Origin: Akkermansia muciniphila | GTDB taxonomy: Bacteria > Verrucomicrobiota > Verrucomicrobiia > Verrucomicrobiales > Verrucomicrobiaceae | Length of the DNA stretch: 48,841 bases | Assembly: GCA_945882215.1 (NCBI GenBank) | Contig: CAMCWM010000014.1 | Span: 1-48,841 of the forward strand | Direction of reading: 5' to 3' | Shown: piece after piece, positions 1 to 8,637 of the stretch | Numbering within the stretch: position 1 is the stretch's first letter | Layout of the letters: every line of letters starts with the position of its first letter | Program-made: the position numbers and the translations under genes | The notes under the pieces: generated by a model | Told to the model about the DNA's origin: nothing | Databases searched by the model: none | The model's input: only the letters and a program-made list of their open reading frames with translations

Positions 1-1031
1 ACTGCTTCTTCTACCGTTATGGAAATGCGGCGGGCATCGCCAACATCACCAAAGTGGGCAAGATTCTCGGTGTTGGCGACAGAACCGGCATCGAGCTTGA
101 GGATGAAGATCCCGGCATCCTGCCCAATCCCGACTGGCTGCGTGCTCACCGCCCGGCTGAGCGCTGGAGCGATGGTTATACCGCCAACACCTCCATCGGG
201 CAGGGCATGGTTCTTGCCTCGCCGCTGCAAATGGCCGCCGTCACTGCCACCGTCGCCAATGGCGGCAAATCTTGGAATCCTCATCTGCTGAAGCGCGTGA
301 TGGATCGTGACCAGGTGGTGCTGGAAAATCCGCCCAGCCTCCGTGGCGACCTCTCGCAGAATGTGAAGGCAGACGAGATCGAGATCATTCGCAAAGGCAT
401 GTGGAAGGTCGTCAACGATCCCGGTGGCACTGGCAAGTCCGCTCGCATCACCGGCGTCGAAGTCGCTGGCAAGACCGGCACCGCGCAGAACTGGCGGCGT
501 GATCAGCGTGGCGTGAAGCTGGATGACAACCACACTTGGTTCATCAGTTTTGCCCCCTATCAGAATCCTAAATTCGCAGTCTGCGTGCTCGTTCAGAATG
601 GCAAGTCCGGCGGCGGTTGCGCCGCACCGGTCGCTCGGCGCGTGCTGGAACAATGCCTGGCTTTGGAAAATGGCTATCAGGTTGCCATTGAGGCCCTGCC
701 GGCGGCGGAAGGTCATTTCAATCATATTTCCATGGTCCAATATGCTGACGCCGCGGTGCCCGAAGCACCCGGCGCGGATGAGGACGGCGACGTGGGCGCG
801 GGTGCGTCCACGTCAGAACCGGTGGATGACGCGGCTCCGCGTGTGAATGCGACGCCCAACATCAAACGGAAAGCCGATTCAGCGGGATCGGCGGGAAGCA
901 GCTCCGGACAGAATGTGCCCAAAGCCGTGCCAGTGCGCAGGGTAGGTATCTTCAACCGGGGAGGCTCCCAGGAAACCAAACCATCCGAACCCGCCCCAGG
1001 CGGTTTTTTCCGCAAATTCTTCAACCGTTGA
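1..1031 (+). CDS. mrdA: Penicillin-binding protein 2-type peptidoglycan transpeptidase, C-terminal part (5' end outside window)
   Basis: Reading frame open from base 3, so the gene starts upstream; 342 residues are visible. It is the C-terminal half of a class B PBP transpeptidase, which cross-links peptidoglycan in the periplasm during cell elongation. The KTGTAQNW box (KTG triad) lies at about bases 472-495, and the stretch around SIGQGMVLASPLQMA matches the region before the KTG box in PBP2. The first partial codon ends in AC before CFFY, which fits the SxN/SxD active-site motif at the window edge. After the transpeptidase domain comes a tail of about 100 residues rich in Ala, Ser, Gly, Asp and Pro, ending in a basic FFRKFFNR; such a disordered tail is unusual for PBP2. 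RNase E/G follows 31 bases downstream, a neighbourhood known from mre/mrd shape clusters. The choice of PBP2 over another class B PBP rests on context and is fairly but not fully secure. Confidence 0.85.
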   Translation, partial: CFFYRYGNAAGIANITKVGKILGVGDRTGIELEDEDPGILPNPDWLRAHRPAERWSDGYTANTSIGQGMVLASPLQMAAVTATVANGGKSWNPHLLKRVMDRDQVVLENPPSLRGDLSQNVKADEIEIIRKGMWKVVNDPGGTGKSARITGVEVAGKTGTAQNWRRDQRGVKLDDNHTWFISFAPYQNPKFAVCVLVQNGKSGGGCAAPVARRVLEQCLALENGYQVAIEALPAAEGHFNHISMVQYADAAVPEAPGADEDGDVGAGASTSEPVDDAAPRVNATPNIKRKADSAGSAGSSSGQNVPKAVPVRRVGIFNRGGSQETKPSEPAPGGFFRKFFNR

Positions 1032-1062
1032 AGATTGCATCATTTCAGGGAGACAACACATC

Positions 1063-2649
1063 ATGGCATTGACCTTCGTTCAAAGAATCAAAGAACTGCT
1101 CACCGGCAAACGCGACATCAAAAGCGGCGTGCGCCTCGTCATCAACTGCGAGAAGCTGGAGAACCGCGTTGCCCTTCTCGACAAGGGCGTCGTTGAAGAA
1201 TACAACATCGAGCGCGTCGGCACGAACAGCCTCATCGGCAGTGTCTTCAAGGGCCGCATCCGCAACATCGAGCAGGGCCTCAAGGCCATGTTCATCGACA
1301 TCGGCTTCGACAAGAACGCCTTCCTGCACTTCTGGGACGCCATTCCTGCGGCGCTCGATGCCGGTCTCGAAGAGATCAATCGTGGTGGCAGCAAAAAGAA
1401 GAAGCGCATCGAGGCCAAGGACATTCCCACGCTCTATCCTATCGGCTCTGAGATCATGGTGCAGGTCACCAAAGGGCCTGTGGGCAACAAAGGCCCGCGT
1501 GTCACCACCAACATTTCGCTCGCCGGTCGCTTGCTCGTGTTGATGCCTCTCAACGACACCTGCGGCATCTCGCGCAAGATCGAAGACCCGAAGGAGCGCT
1601 CCCGTCTGCGCAAGATCATCGAAAAAATCAGCCTGCCTGAAGGCATGGGCATCATTCTGCGCACCGAAGCTTCCGGCAAGCGCGCGCGCCACATTGTGCG
1701 CGATTTGAACATCCTCCTTGATGAATGGGATCAGATCGTCGCCAAGCGCGATGGTCAAAACGCCCCCGTCTGCTGCTTCCAGGAGCCCGATCTCGTCGAG
1801 CGCACTGTTCGCGATTTCCTCACCGAGGACATCGACGAGGTCGCCTGCGATGACCAGGCCACCGTCGAGCGCATGCAGCGCATGGCCGCGCATATCTCCG
1901 GCCGCGCAAAGCGCCGCATCAATCTCTATCAGGGCCAGAGCGCCATTTTTGAGCATTACGGCATTCAGAAGCAGATCGACAACGCCTTCTACCGTCAGGT
2001 GTGGATGCCCTGCGGCGGCTACATCGTCATTGATCAGACCGAGGCGCTCGTCTCCATCGACGTCAACACCGGCCGCAACAAAGGCCACAAGGACGTGGAC
2101 AAGCTCCTGCTCGAAACCAACCTCGAAGCCGCCGCCGAAGTCGCCCGCCAGCTTCGCCTCCGCAACATGGGCGGCCTTATCGTCGTCGATTTCATCGACA
2201 TGAAGCACCGTCGCGACCAGCAGGCCGTGTACAAGCTCATGCTCGACCATTTGAAGCGTGACAAGGCCAAGACCCAGGTGCTCCCCATTTCGCAATTCGG
2301 CCTCATGGAGATGACCCGCCAGCGTCTCAATGAAAGCCTCGGCACCACGCTTTACGAAGACTGTCCATATTGCAAAGGCCACGGACAGGTCAAAACACCG
2401 CTCACCATGAGTGTTGAACTCCAGCGCCGTCTCATCAGCGTCCTGGGCCGTGCCAAGGAAGATCAGAAGAGCCTCATCGTCATCGTCCATCCGGAAGTTC
2501 TCAACCGCCTCAAGACCGAGGATGGAGAGCACCTCGTGGATCTCGAACGCAAGTATCAGGCCCGCCTCACCTTCCGCAGTGATCCCGCCTTCCACCGTGA
2601 GCAGATCACGCTTGCGAATGCGACCACGGGCGAGGAAATCCGGCCCTGA
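1063..2649 (+). CDS. rng: Ribonuclease E/G family endoribonuclease (RNase G-like)
   Basis: 528 residues. Endoribonuclease for rRNA maturation and mRNA decay in the cytoplasm. An S1-like RNA-binding region occupies roughly residues 40-130. The two catalytic metal-binding aspartates are D333 (in SIDVNTGR) and D376 (in VVDFIDM), 43 residues apart as in E. coli RNase E. The zinc-link CPYC is at C434/C437, again at the RNase E spacing (58 residues after the second Asp). There is no long C-terminal scaffold, so the length is that of RNase G or a short RNase E. The ATG is preceded by AGGGAG, a plausible ribosome binding site. It lies just downstream of the PBP2 gene and converges with the minus-strand TPR gene, with 12 bases between the two stop codons. 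Symbol rng is chosen by length; the family call is secure. Confidence 0.93.
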   Translation: MALTFVQRIKELLTGKRDIKSGVRLVINCEKLENRVALLDKGVVEEYNIERVGTNSLIGSVFKGRIRNIEQGLKAMFIDIGFDKNAFLHFWDAIPAALDAGLEEINRGGSKKKKRIEAKDIPTLYPIGSEIMVQVTKGPVGNKGPRVTTNISLAGRLLVLMPLNDTCGISRKIEDPKERSRLRKIIEKISLPEGMGIILRTEASGKRARHIVRDLNILLDEWDQIVAKRDGQNAPVCCFQEPDLVERTVRDFLTEDIDEVACDDQATVERMQRMAAHISGRAKRRINLYQGQSAIFEHYGIQKQIDNAFYRQVWMPCGGYIVIDQTEALVSIDVNTGRNKGHKDVDKLLLETNLEAAAEVARQLRLRNMGGLIVVDFIDMKHRRDQQAVYKLMLDHLKRDKAKTQVLPISQFGLMEMTRQRLNESLGTTLYEDCPYCKGHGQVKTPLTMSVELQRRLISVLGRAKEDQKSLIVIVHPEVLNRLKTEDGEHLVDLERKYQARLTFRSDPAFHREQITLANATTGEEIRP

Positions 2650-2661
2650 TCGCGGTTTGCA

Positions 2662-4842
2662 TCAACGCTGGGAGACCTTGCCGCCTTCGAGCAGCTTCTC
2701 GAGGTTCGAGTCGGGCTTCACTCCTTTTTTGATCGCCTCGCTGTATTCGGCGCGGGCCTTGTCCCATTGCGGCGGATCCCAGGTGACGTAAAGCACGGAC
2801 AGATTGAAGTGCGCCTCGCCGTAGGCGGGATCGATGGCCAGGGCGGTCTTGAACTCACGCTCGGCGCGTTCGAGCAGGCTCAGCTTCGTGGCGATGATGC
2901 CGAGGTAATGCCTGCCACTGGCGTTGTCAGGACGTTTGGAGAGGCTTTTCTCAAAGTAGGTCATCGCGTCCTTCCAGCGCTCCTGCTTGAAGTAGGTGAC
3001 ACCGAGCGCGAAGGATGCAGGTTCGTTCACCGGGTCATAGGCCAGGGCTTTTTGCAGCGCCACCTCGGCTTCGGCGTGCTTGTTGTCACGCTGGCGCGCC
3101 ATGCCCAGGCCGATGAGGGCAGTGACGTTCTTCGGCTCGGCACGCAGGGCGTCCTGATAGAGATTCGCCGAGTCTTCAAAGTCCTTGTTCATGTAGGCCT
3201 CATTGGCCTGGGTGATGAGCTTTTCGACAGAGCCGGGCGCGGCAGGCGCCATCTTCTTGTCACTATCAGGCGAGGCATTGGCGATGAGCGTGGCCTGCAC
3301 GCCCTTGGGGCCAAGCAATTCGCGAACAACGGGATCGGAGAATAGTTTTTCCTCGTCTGGAGTGAGGATCATGCGCGCGTTTTTCAGCTCCTCGACCTGC
3401 TTGACGAGGTCGTTCGAGGCGTTCTCCATTTTCTGCAGCTCGGCGATCATGAGATCCTTCGCCGCCTGCTGGCGATGTTGGGTGCGGAGCTGGCGCATGA
3501 TGATTGCGCGCAGCAGCTCGTTCTCCTGCGTGAGCTCGGGCGTGGCGGCGATCTTGGCGTCCATGCCGGACTGCACTTCCTTGAGCTGTTTTGTCAATTC
3601 GGCCACCTGGGTCTGATAAGCTCCGCTTTCCTTGCGCAGCTCGGCAAGCTGGCCCTGCAATCCGGTGAGCTGGCCGCGCAGCGCGACGATCTCCTGGTCC
3701 TTGCGCGTCACATCAGCCTTCAGAGTAGCAACCTGCTTCTCCGCCTCGGTCAGCTCCTTTTTCATGCGCTCGTTTTCGGCAACGAGGCGCTTCATTTCGG
3801 CGCTGCCGCTCTTTTTCTTCGCTTCATCCAGCTCCGCCTGCAAACCGAGGCTCCGGGCGCTGGCGGCATCACGTTCCTTCACGGCCACCTCACGCTGTTT
3901 CACCGCGTCATCACGCTGCAGCATGGCGGTGTCGCGCTCCTTCACGATCTGGTCGCGTTCCTTGAGGATTTTATCACGCTCCTGCTCCACGGCGGTGATG
4001 CGGGTGGAGGCCTCCGCCAGCTTTTGCGAAGCTTCCTTGGCCGCATTCTCGGCAGCCATGAGACGCTGGCCCGTTTTGCGCATTTCCAGATCCACGGCCA
4101 TCTTTTCCTCCATCAGCTTGTCGAGCTGGGATCTGGCCATGCGCCCTTCCTCCACCTCCTTGCCCATCTGGAGAATGTTTTGCTCCAGCGCGGCGGACTT
4201 TTTGCCCAAGGCGTCGTTTTGCGCGCGCGCGGTGGTGATTTCACCGGAGGCCCATTGGTACCAGTTCTGCCATTTGCCGAGGTCGAGCTGCTGCTGGTTG
4301 TTCTGTGTCTCCAGCTCCATGATGCGTCTTTTGTACATGTCCTCCCACTGGCGGAGCATGTCGTTGAGGCTAGGCAGGGCACCGGGTGTGGCAGAAGGGG
4401 GCGGGGCTGATTGTGCGAGCATCCCTGGTGCGGGAATGGCACTTCCAGGCGCGGCGGCAGGAGCGGGAGCGGGCGTTGGAATGGCCAGTGGTGCGGGGGC
4501 CGGCGCGATAGCGGAGGGGGCGTTCTGCTGCTGGGAAAGACGCGCCTGGATGCGGGTGAGAGAGTCCTGAATCTTCTGCTGTCGTGCGGTGCGCATCTCC
4601 GGCTGCCAGGCGGGGTAATTGCGGGCGATGCTGTCCATGATCTCGCCAGCCTGTTTGAATTTGGTCTGTGCGAGCGTGAAATCGCCCGCGGCTTCTAGCT
4701 TGACGGCTTCATTGTTGAGCACAAAGCCGCGGAAGTACATGTCCGCCACCTCGCTGCTCGCATCGATGGACTGGGCGCTCGACACCGGCACGGCCAGGAC
4801 GAGCGCAGCCATGAGGGTGAGGACGAAGAGAAGACGATTCAT
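2662..4842 (-). CDS. Secreted coiled-coil protein with C-terminal TPR repeats, function unknown
   Basis: 726 residues from the ATG at 4842, chosen because it begins a clear Sec signal peptide (MNRLLFVLTLMAALVLA, cleavage probably after SSAQS). The frame stays open 44 codons further upstream, but that stretch has no signal features. After the signal peptide come a short helical region, a Pro/Ala-rich linker (about residues 110-170), a long Glu/Lys/Gln-rich coiled coil (about 175-500) containing near-repeats such as KERDQIVKERD, and then tetratricopeptide repeats (about 545-700; for example ALIGLGMARQRDNKHAEAE and NASGRHYLGIIATKLSLLERAE). The layout suggests a periplasmic scaffold or adaptor that holds partners through the TPR surface. 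No enzyme motif is seen. It runs away from the trpB/methyltransferase pair and may have its own promoter. I do not recognise a named family. Confidence 0.8.
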   Translation of the reverse strand: MNRLLFVLTLMAALVLAVPVSSAQSIDASSEVADMYFRGFVLNNEAVKLEAAGDFTLAQTKFKQAGEIMDSIARNYPAWQPEMRTARQQKIQDSLTRIQARLSQQQNAPSAIAPAPAPLAIPTPAPAPAAAPGSAIPAPGMLAQSAPPPSATPGALPSLNDMLRQWEDMYKRRIMELETQNNQQQLDLGKWQNWYQWASGEITTARAQNDALGKKSAALEQNILQMGKEVEEGRMARSQLDKLMEEKMAVDLEMRKTGQRLMAAENAAKEASQKLAEASTRITAVEQERDKILKERDQIVKERDTAMLQRDDAVKQREVAVKERDAASARSLGLQAELDEAKKKSGSAEMKRLVAENERMKKELTEAEKQVATLKADVTRKDQEIVALRGQLTGLQGQLAELRKESGAYQTQVAELTKQLKEVQSGMDAKIAATPELTQENELLRAIIMRQLRTQHRQQAAKDLMIAELQKMENASNDLVKQVEELKNARMILTPDEEKLFSDPVVRELLGPKGVQATLIANASPDSDKKMAPAAPGSVEKLITQANEAYMNKDFEDSANLYQDALRAEPKNVTALIGLGMARQRDNKHAEAEVALQKALAYDPVNEPASFALGVTYFKQERWKDAMTYFEKSLSKRPDNASGRHYLGIIATKLSLLERAEREFKTALAIDPAYGEAHFNLSVLYVTWDPPQWDKARAEYSEAIKKGVKPDSNLEKLLEGGKVSQR

Positions 4843-4912
4843 GGAATTTTTGGGAAGGGGGCTGGAGTTTACCGCCTCGCCGGGGCCTTGTAAATGGTCT
4901 TGGCGGTCTGTC

Positions 4913-5500
4913 TCAAGCCTGCCGCCGCCGCAAAACGGCCACCCAGCGGTCCACGGATTTGCCGGGGGCGTCACTCAATGCGCGACTGGCCTTGTTGCGC
5001 CTGTTACTGACCACTTCCATGCCCAGCGCTTCCAAAGCACGGAGGGCGAGCCGGTGCTCCACATCAAAATAGCTGGTGATGACCAGCATGCCGTCGGGCC
5101 GCAGTTTCGCGATGCCTTGGTCGAAAATCTTCTTCCACAGCTCCTGTCCGTGCCAGAAGTTCTGGTGGCGCATGAAGACCATGTTGAAGTCGTCGCCGAG
5201 CTCCTGGTGCTGGTCGATCTTGGTGGCGTCTTCAATCAAAAACTGCGCGGGAAGATGCGCGTGTGTCTCGCGTGCCTGCCTGATCTCGCGAATGCGGATG
5301 TCCGCGCCGATCATTTCGACATCGCCACCTTTGGCGAGTTCGGAGCCGACTTTGATCAGCGTCTCCGCCTCATCGCATCGCCCGCAGGCGAGGTTGAGGA
5401 TGCGCATGTCTTTCTGCGCAACAGGCAGATGTGGCGACAGCGAGTCTTGCAGAAGCGCTTTCAGCTTCGCCATGTCTTCGGCGATGGGCGGGGGTTGCAT
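4913..5500 (-). CDS. Class I SAM-dependent methyltransferase-like protein
   Basis: 195 residues. The fold is suggested by a motif I-like strand (RILNLACGRCDEAETL, residues about 33-48; the usual GxGxG is degenerate as ACGRCD), an acidic residue after the second strand (IGADIRI), an EDATKI segment that would touch the adenine, and a motif near LRPDGMLVITSYFD typical of the strand 5 region. The phrase VFMRHQNFWHG in the middle may form the substrate pocket. It begins only 3 bases after the trpB stop codon, so it is probably translated from the trpB message, although a link to tryptophan synthesis is not evident. The target is unknown; an rRNA/tRNA or small-molecule methyltransferase is possible. 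The degenerate motif I leaves open that it binds but does not turn over SAM. Confidence 0.6.
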   Translation of the reverse strand: MQPPPIAEDMAKLKALLQDSLSPHLPVAQKDMRILNLACGRCDEAETLIKVGSELAKGGDVEMIGADIRIREIRQARETHAHLPAQFLIEDATKIDQHQELGDDFNMVFMRHQNFWHGQELWKKIFDQGIAKLRPDGMLVITSYFDVEHRLALRALEALGMEVVSNRRNKASRALSDAPGKSVDRWVAVLRRRQA

Positions 5501-5503
5501 GCT

Positions 5504-6730
5504 TCAAAACTTCAATTCCTCGCCAAAGATCATGCGCGCGGCCTGGGCCACGTCTTTGTCGCCGCGACCGGAGAGATTCACGAGGATGATCTGATCCTTG
5601 CGCATCGTGGGGGCGACTTTACGCACTTCGGCGACGGCGTGGCTGCTTTCGAGGGCGGGGATGATGCCTTCGACCTGGCTGAGTTCTTGGAAGGCGGCGA
5701 GTGCTTCGTCGTCAGTGGCGTAGTTGTAGGTGACGCGGCCTTGATCGTGCAGCCAGGCATGCTCAGGGCCGATGGCGGCGTAATCGAGGCCGGCACTGAC
5801 GCTGTGGGTGAGCTCGATCTGCCCGTCGGCGTTGGCGAGCAACCATGTCTTGGTCCCTTGCAGGACTCCGAGACGGCCACCTTGGAAGCGTGCAGCATGG
5901 CGTTCGGGGATGATGCCATCGCCACCGGCTTCGACGCCGGTCATGCGCACATTTTTGTCATTTAAGAAGGGATGGAAGAGGCCGATTGAGTTGCTGCCGC
6001 CGCCGACGCAGGCGACAAGGAGATCTGGCAGGCGTTCTTCACGCTCCAGAATCTGACGGCGTGCCTCAATGCCGATGACGCGGTGAAAATCGCGCACCAT
6101 CATCGGGAAGGGATGCGATCCGAGCGCGGAGCCGAGGATGTAGTGCGTGGTGCGGACGTTCGTGACCCAATCACGCATCGCTTCATTCACAGCTTCCTTC
6201 AGCGTGGCCTGACCGGCGGTGACGGCGACGACTTTGGCACCCAGGAAGCGCATGCGGGCGACATTGAGCGCCTGGCGCTCCATATCGACCTTGCCCATGT
6301 AAATGACACATTCGAAGCCGAAGCGCGCGCAAACTGTCGCAGTGGCCACGCCGTGCTGGCCAGCGCCGGTTTCGGCGATGATGCGCTTCTTGCCGAGACG
6401 CTGCGCGAGCAGGATCTGGCCGAGGGCATTGTTGATCTTGTGTGCTCCGGTGTGCAGCAGATCCTCGCGCTTGAGGTAAACTTTCGCGCCACCCATTTTT
6501 TCGGTCCAGCGTTCGGCGAGGTAGAGCGGCGTGGGACGGCCGACGTATTCGTGCAGCAGGCGGTCGAGCTCTTTTTGGAAGGCGGGATCGGCCTTGGCCA
6601 TCTCGTAATGGTCGGATAGCTCGGTGAGGGCCGCCATGAGGGTTTCTGGCACGAACATGCCGCCATACGGGCCGAAGTGGCCGTGGATGTCGGGCATCAC
6701 GGGAAGCGGAAGGATGGAGGCGGCAGTCAT
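5504..6730 (-). CDS. trpB: Tryptophan synthase beta chain
   Basis: 408 residues from the ATG at 6730; an upstream in-frame extension of 17 codons has no family similarity. The enzyme joins indole with L-serine to form L-tryptophan using pyridoxal phosphate. The PLP lysine is K98 in HTGAHKINN, and the phosphate-binding loop GGGSNS is at residues 243-248. The N-terminal [16 protein letters not shown] is the signature start of TrpB1, the form that pairs with TrpA. Its length fits the family (about 395-410). No trpA or other trp gene is adjacent: lpxD lies upstream and a methyltransferase follows 3 bases downstream, so the trp genes are dispersed. No leader peptide or attenuator is visible in the 73 bases before the start. 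Confidence 0.95.
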   Translation of the reverse strand: MTAASILPLPVMPDIHGHFGPYGGMFVPETLMAALTELSDHYEMAKADPAFQKELDRLLHEYVGRPTPLYLAERWTEKMGGAKVYLKREDLLHTGAHKINNALGQILLAQRLGKKRIIAETGAGQHGVATATVCARFGFECVIYMGKVDMERQALNVARMRFLGAKVVAVTAGQATLKEAVNEAMRDWVTNVRTTHYILGSALGSHPFPMMVRDFHRVIGIEARRQILEREERLPDLLVACVGGGSNSIGLFHPFLNDKNVRMTGVEAGGDGIIPERHAARFQGGRLGVLQGTKTWLLANADGQIELTHSVSAGLDYAAIGPEHAWLHDQGRVTYNYATDDEALAAFQELSQVEGIIPALESSHAVAEVRKVAPTMRKDQIILVNLSGRGDKDVAQAARMIFGEELKF

Positions 6731-6803
6731 GGGGCGGTGAACATAGAATGAATGCCGTTTTTGGCAACGTTCGCACTGCATTCCGGCAGGTTACGAGGCA
6801 CAA

Positions 6804-7865
6804 TCAGGATTGGGTGTCATCGCCTGCAAGTGCGGCGAGTTTTTTTTCCAGTTCACTAACGCGCTCGATGAGTTCGGGAATGCGTGCCGGCAGAACGAGC
6901 ATCCGGTGGCCCTCCATGAGCGGACGTGCGGGATAGCCGGTGTAGGTGCCTGCTTCAGAAATACTTTTGGTGACGACGGATCTGGCCTTGAACATGACAT
7001 GGTCGCCGATTTTCAGGTGACCGATCACGCCGACCTGACCGCCCATGGTGACGTAGTTGCCTAGGTGGGTGCTGCCGGAGATGCCGGTCTGCGAGACGAT
7101 GATGCAATGCTTCCCGAGGGTGCAGTTGTGGCCGATTTGCACAAGGTTGTCGATCTTGGTGCCTTCGCCGATCCAAGTACGGCCAAATCGCGCGCGGTCG
7201 ATGGTGGTGCAGGAGCCGATTTCGACATCATCGTCGATCTGGACAATGCCGGCCTGGTCAATTTTCTGGTGGCGCCCGTTGACGTGCTCGTAACCAAAGC
7301 CGTCGCTGCCGATGACGGCACCACTGTGGAGAATGACGCGATTGCCGAGCACGCAGTGTTCCTTGATGACGGCATTGGCATGCAGAGTGCAGTTCGCCCC
7401 CATGCGAACGCCGCGGCCCACGAAAACCCCTGAATGAATGACGGTGCCGTCTCCAATGGTCACACCTTCCTCAATGACGGCATGCGCGCCGATGCTGACT
7501 TTCCCCGGGGCAAACACAGCATCGCTGGCGACTACGGCAGTGGCATGAACTCCCGGCACAAAGACCGCGGCAGGCGGCCCGAACCACTGGATGACACTGG
7601 AGAAGGCAAGTGTGGGATTTTTGACGCGGATGAGCGCCAGAGCGTCCGGTGCATCCTGTGCGGCCAGATCCTCCGGTACGAGCGCGGCCGAAGCGCGGGT
7701 TTTTTTGAGCGCGGGCAGATAGCGGGCGTTGCCGAGGAAGGTCACTTCGCCCGGGATGGCATCTGTGATCGCATTCAATCCAGTGATGAGATCGTCAGGA
7801 GCCCCTTGAGAGAGTTGGCCGTCGACGAGTTCGGCCAGTTTCTGCAAAGTGATGGAATTGCTCAT
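6804..7865 (-). CDS. lpxD: UDP-3-O-acylglucosamine N-acyltransferase
   Basis: 353 residues from the ATG at 7865 (MSNSITLQKLAELV). LpxD adds the second hydroxyacyl chain to UDP-3-O-acylglucosamine from acyl-ACP, the third step of lipid A synthesis. An N-terminal uridine-binding domain (about residues 1-105) is followed by a left-handed beta-helix of hexapeptide repeats (about 105-320, for example IGAHAVIEEGVTIGDGTVI) and a C-terminal helix (VSELEKKLAALAG). The GFGYEHVNGRHQKIDQAG segment in the helix is typical of LpxD and includes the histidine region. It follows bamA and skp on the same strand, the classic bamA-skp-lpxD order of Gram-negative bacteria, but a strong terminator-like hairpin separates it from skp. 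The organism therefore most likely makes lipid A. Confidence 0.94.
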   Translation of the reverse strand: MSNSITLQKLAELVDGQLSQGAPDDLITGLNAITDAIPGEVTFLGNARYLPALKKTRASAALVPEDLAAQDAPDALALIRVKNPTLAFSSVIQWFGPPAAVFVPGVHATAVVASDAVFAPGKVSIGAHAVIEEGVTIGDGTVIHSGVFVGRGVRMGANCTLHANAVIKEHCVLGNRVILHSGAVIGSDGFGYEHVNGRHQKIDQAGIVQIDDDVEIGSCTTIDRARFGRTWIGEGTKIDNLVQIGHNCTLGKHCIIVSQTGISGSTHLGNYVTMGGQVGVIGHLKIGDHVMFKARSVVTKSISEAGTYTGYPARPLMEGHRMLVLPARIPELIERVSELEKKLAALAGDDTQS

Positions 7866-7895
7866 GGACGCTGGGATGAAGAGTGACGTTAAAAA

Positions 7896-7932
7896 ACAAA
7901 AAAGGCACGTCGCAATGGTCTGCGGCGTGCCT
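7896..7932 (-). terminator. Rho-independent terminator-like hairpin between skp and lpxD
   Basis: Read on the minus strand, AGGCACG pairs with CGTGCCT (7932-7926 with 7909-7903). A further CGCA/TGCG pairing with a bulge extends the stem, and a run of T follows on the minus strand, opposite the A-rich stretch at 7891-7903. The T run ends only about 26 bases before the lpxD start codon. It could end the bamA-skp message or act as an attenuator for lpxD. Confidence 0.75.
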
Positions 7933-7959
7933 GAAGGCGGTGATACCCCGCGCTGCGAT

Positions 7960-8577
7960 TTATTTCTTCGGTTCGCCGGCCGCCGCATCCTTGGCCGGCT
8001 CCGCGCCAGGAGGCGGGGCGTTCTTGTTCAACTCGACGATGAGCTGGTCGGTGAGGTCGGTGGCGGCACCTTCCTTGACATGCAGGATGATCGGGATGGT
8101 GGAGAGGCTGACACCAGTCTTGTCGAAGACGATGTCGTATCCGCCGGCCTTGGAGCTGTCGCGGACGACGACGAGGATCTCCTCGTAAAGACCTTTGCGG
8201 ATCTGCATGTCTTCCTGCTTGAGCTGGGTCTGACGGCGTTCGGCGAACTCCTGCATCTCCATTTCCATGGAACGGATTTCCTTCACCTTCTCTCCGAGTT
8301 CGGCGGCATACTTGTTGCGCTGGTCGGGTGTGATGATGGGATCTTGGGCGGTTTTTTGAAGCTTCTGGGCCTCGGTGGCGAGGTTCTTGTACACCGTCTG
8401 GCGCTCCTGCATTTCCTGGGCGGCCTTTTCGTAGTTGCCCTTGTACTTTTCAGCGGCGGACTTGGTTTTGTGGAACTCCTGAAAGACTTTGGACATGTCA
8501 ATCACGCCGATTTTGAGGTCGGCGGCCTGGAGGGTGGTGGTGATGGCGAGGAGGGCGATAAACGCGCTGCGAATCAT
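7960..8577 (-). CDS. skp: OmpH/Skp-family periplasmic chaperone
   Basis: 205 residues. Skp holds unfolded outer-membrane proteins in the periplasm and hands them to the BAM complex. A Sec signal peptide (MIRSAFIALLAITTTLQA) is followed by the short strand LKIGVIDMSKVFQEF, the family hallmark, and then a long charged helical hairpin (about residues 40-135, the tentacles). The C-terminal strand region is IVFDKTGVSLSTIPIILH. A tail rich in Pro, Ala and Lys ends the protein. It lies 60 bases downstream of bamA on the same strand and ahead of lpxD, the usual genomic order. Function by family is secure; the trimeric state is inferred from relatives. Confidence 0.88.
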   Translation of the reverse strand: MIRSAFIALLAITTTLQAADLKIGVIDMSKVFQEFHKTKSAAEKYKGNYEKAAQEMQERQTVYKNLATEAQKLQKTAQDPIITPDQRNKYAAELGEKVKEIRSMEMEMQEFAERRQTQLKQEDMQIRKGLYEEILVVVRDSSKAGGYDIVFDKTGVSLSTIPIILHVKEGAATDLTDQLIVELNKNAPPPGAEPAKDAAAGEPKK

Positions 8578-8637
8578 AGGAATGTGAGTTTGAGGGGGAT
8601 TGAGAGAGCAGACAAACGAAATGTCTGGAACACGTGC

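Noticed and set aside
1045..2595. Long minus-strand open frame (516 codons) opposite RNase E/G
   Set aside because: Antisense shadow of a gene with all catalytic residues of its family; the translation is low-complexity Ala/Asp/Glu/Leu with no motif.
3475..4570. Two long plus-strand frames opposite the TPR/coiled-coil gene
   Set aside because: They mirror the repetitive coiled-coil codons; no start context or motif.
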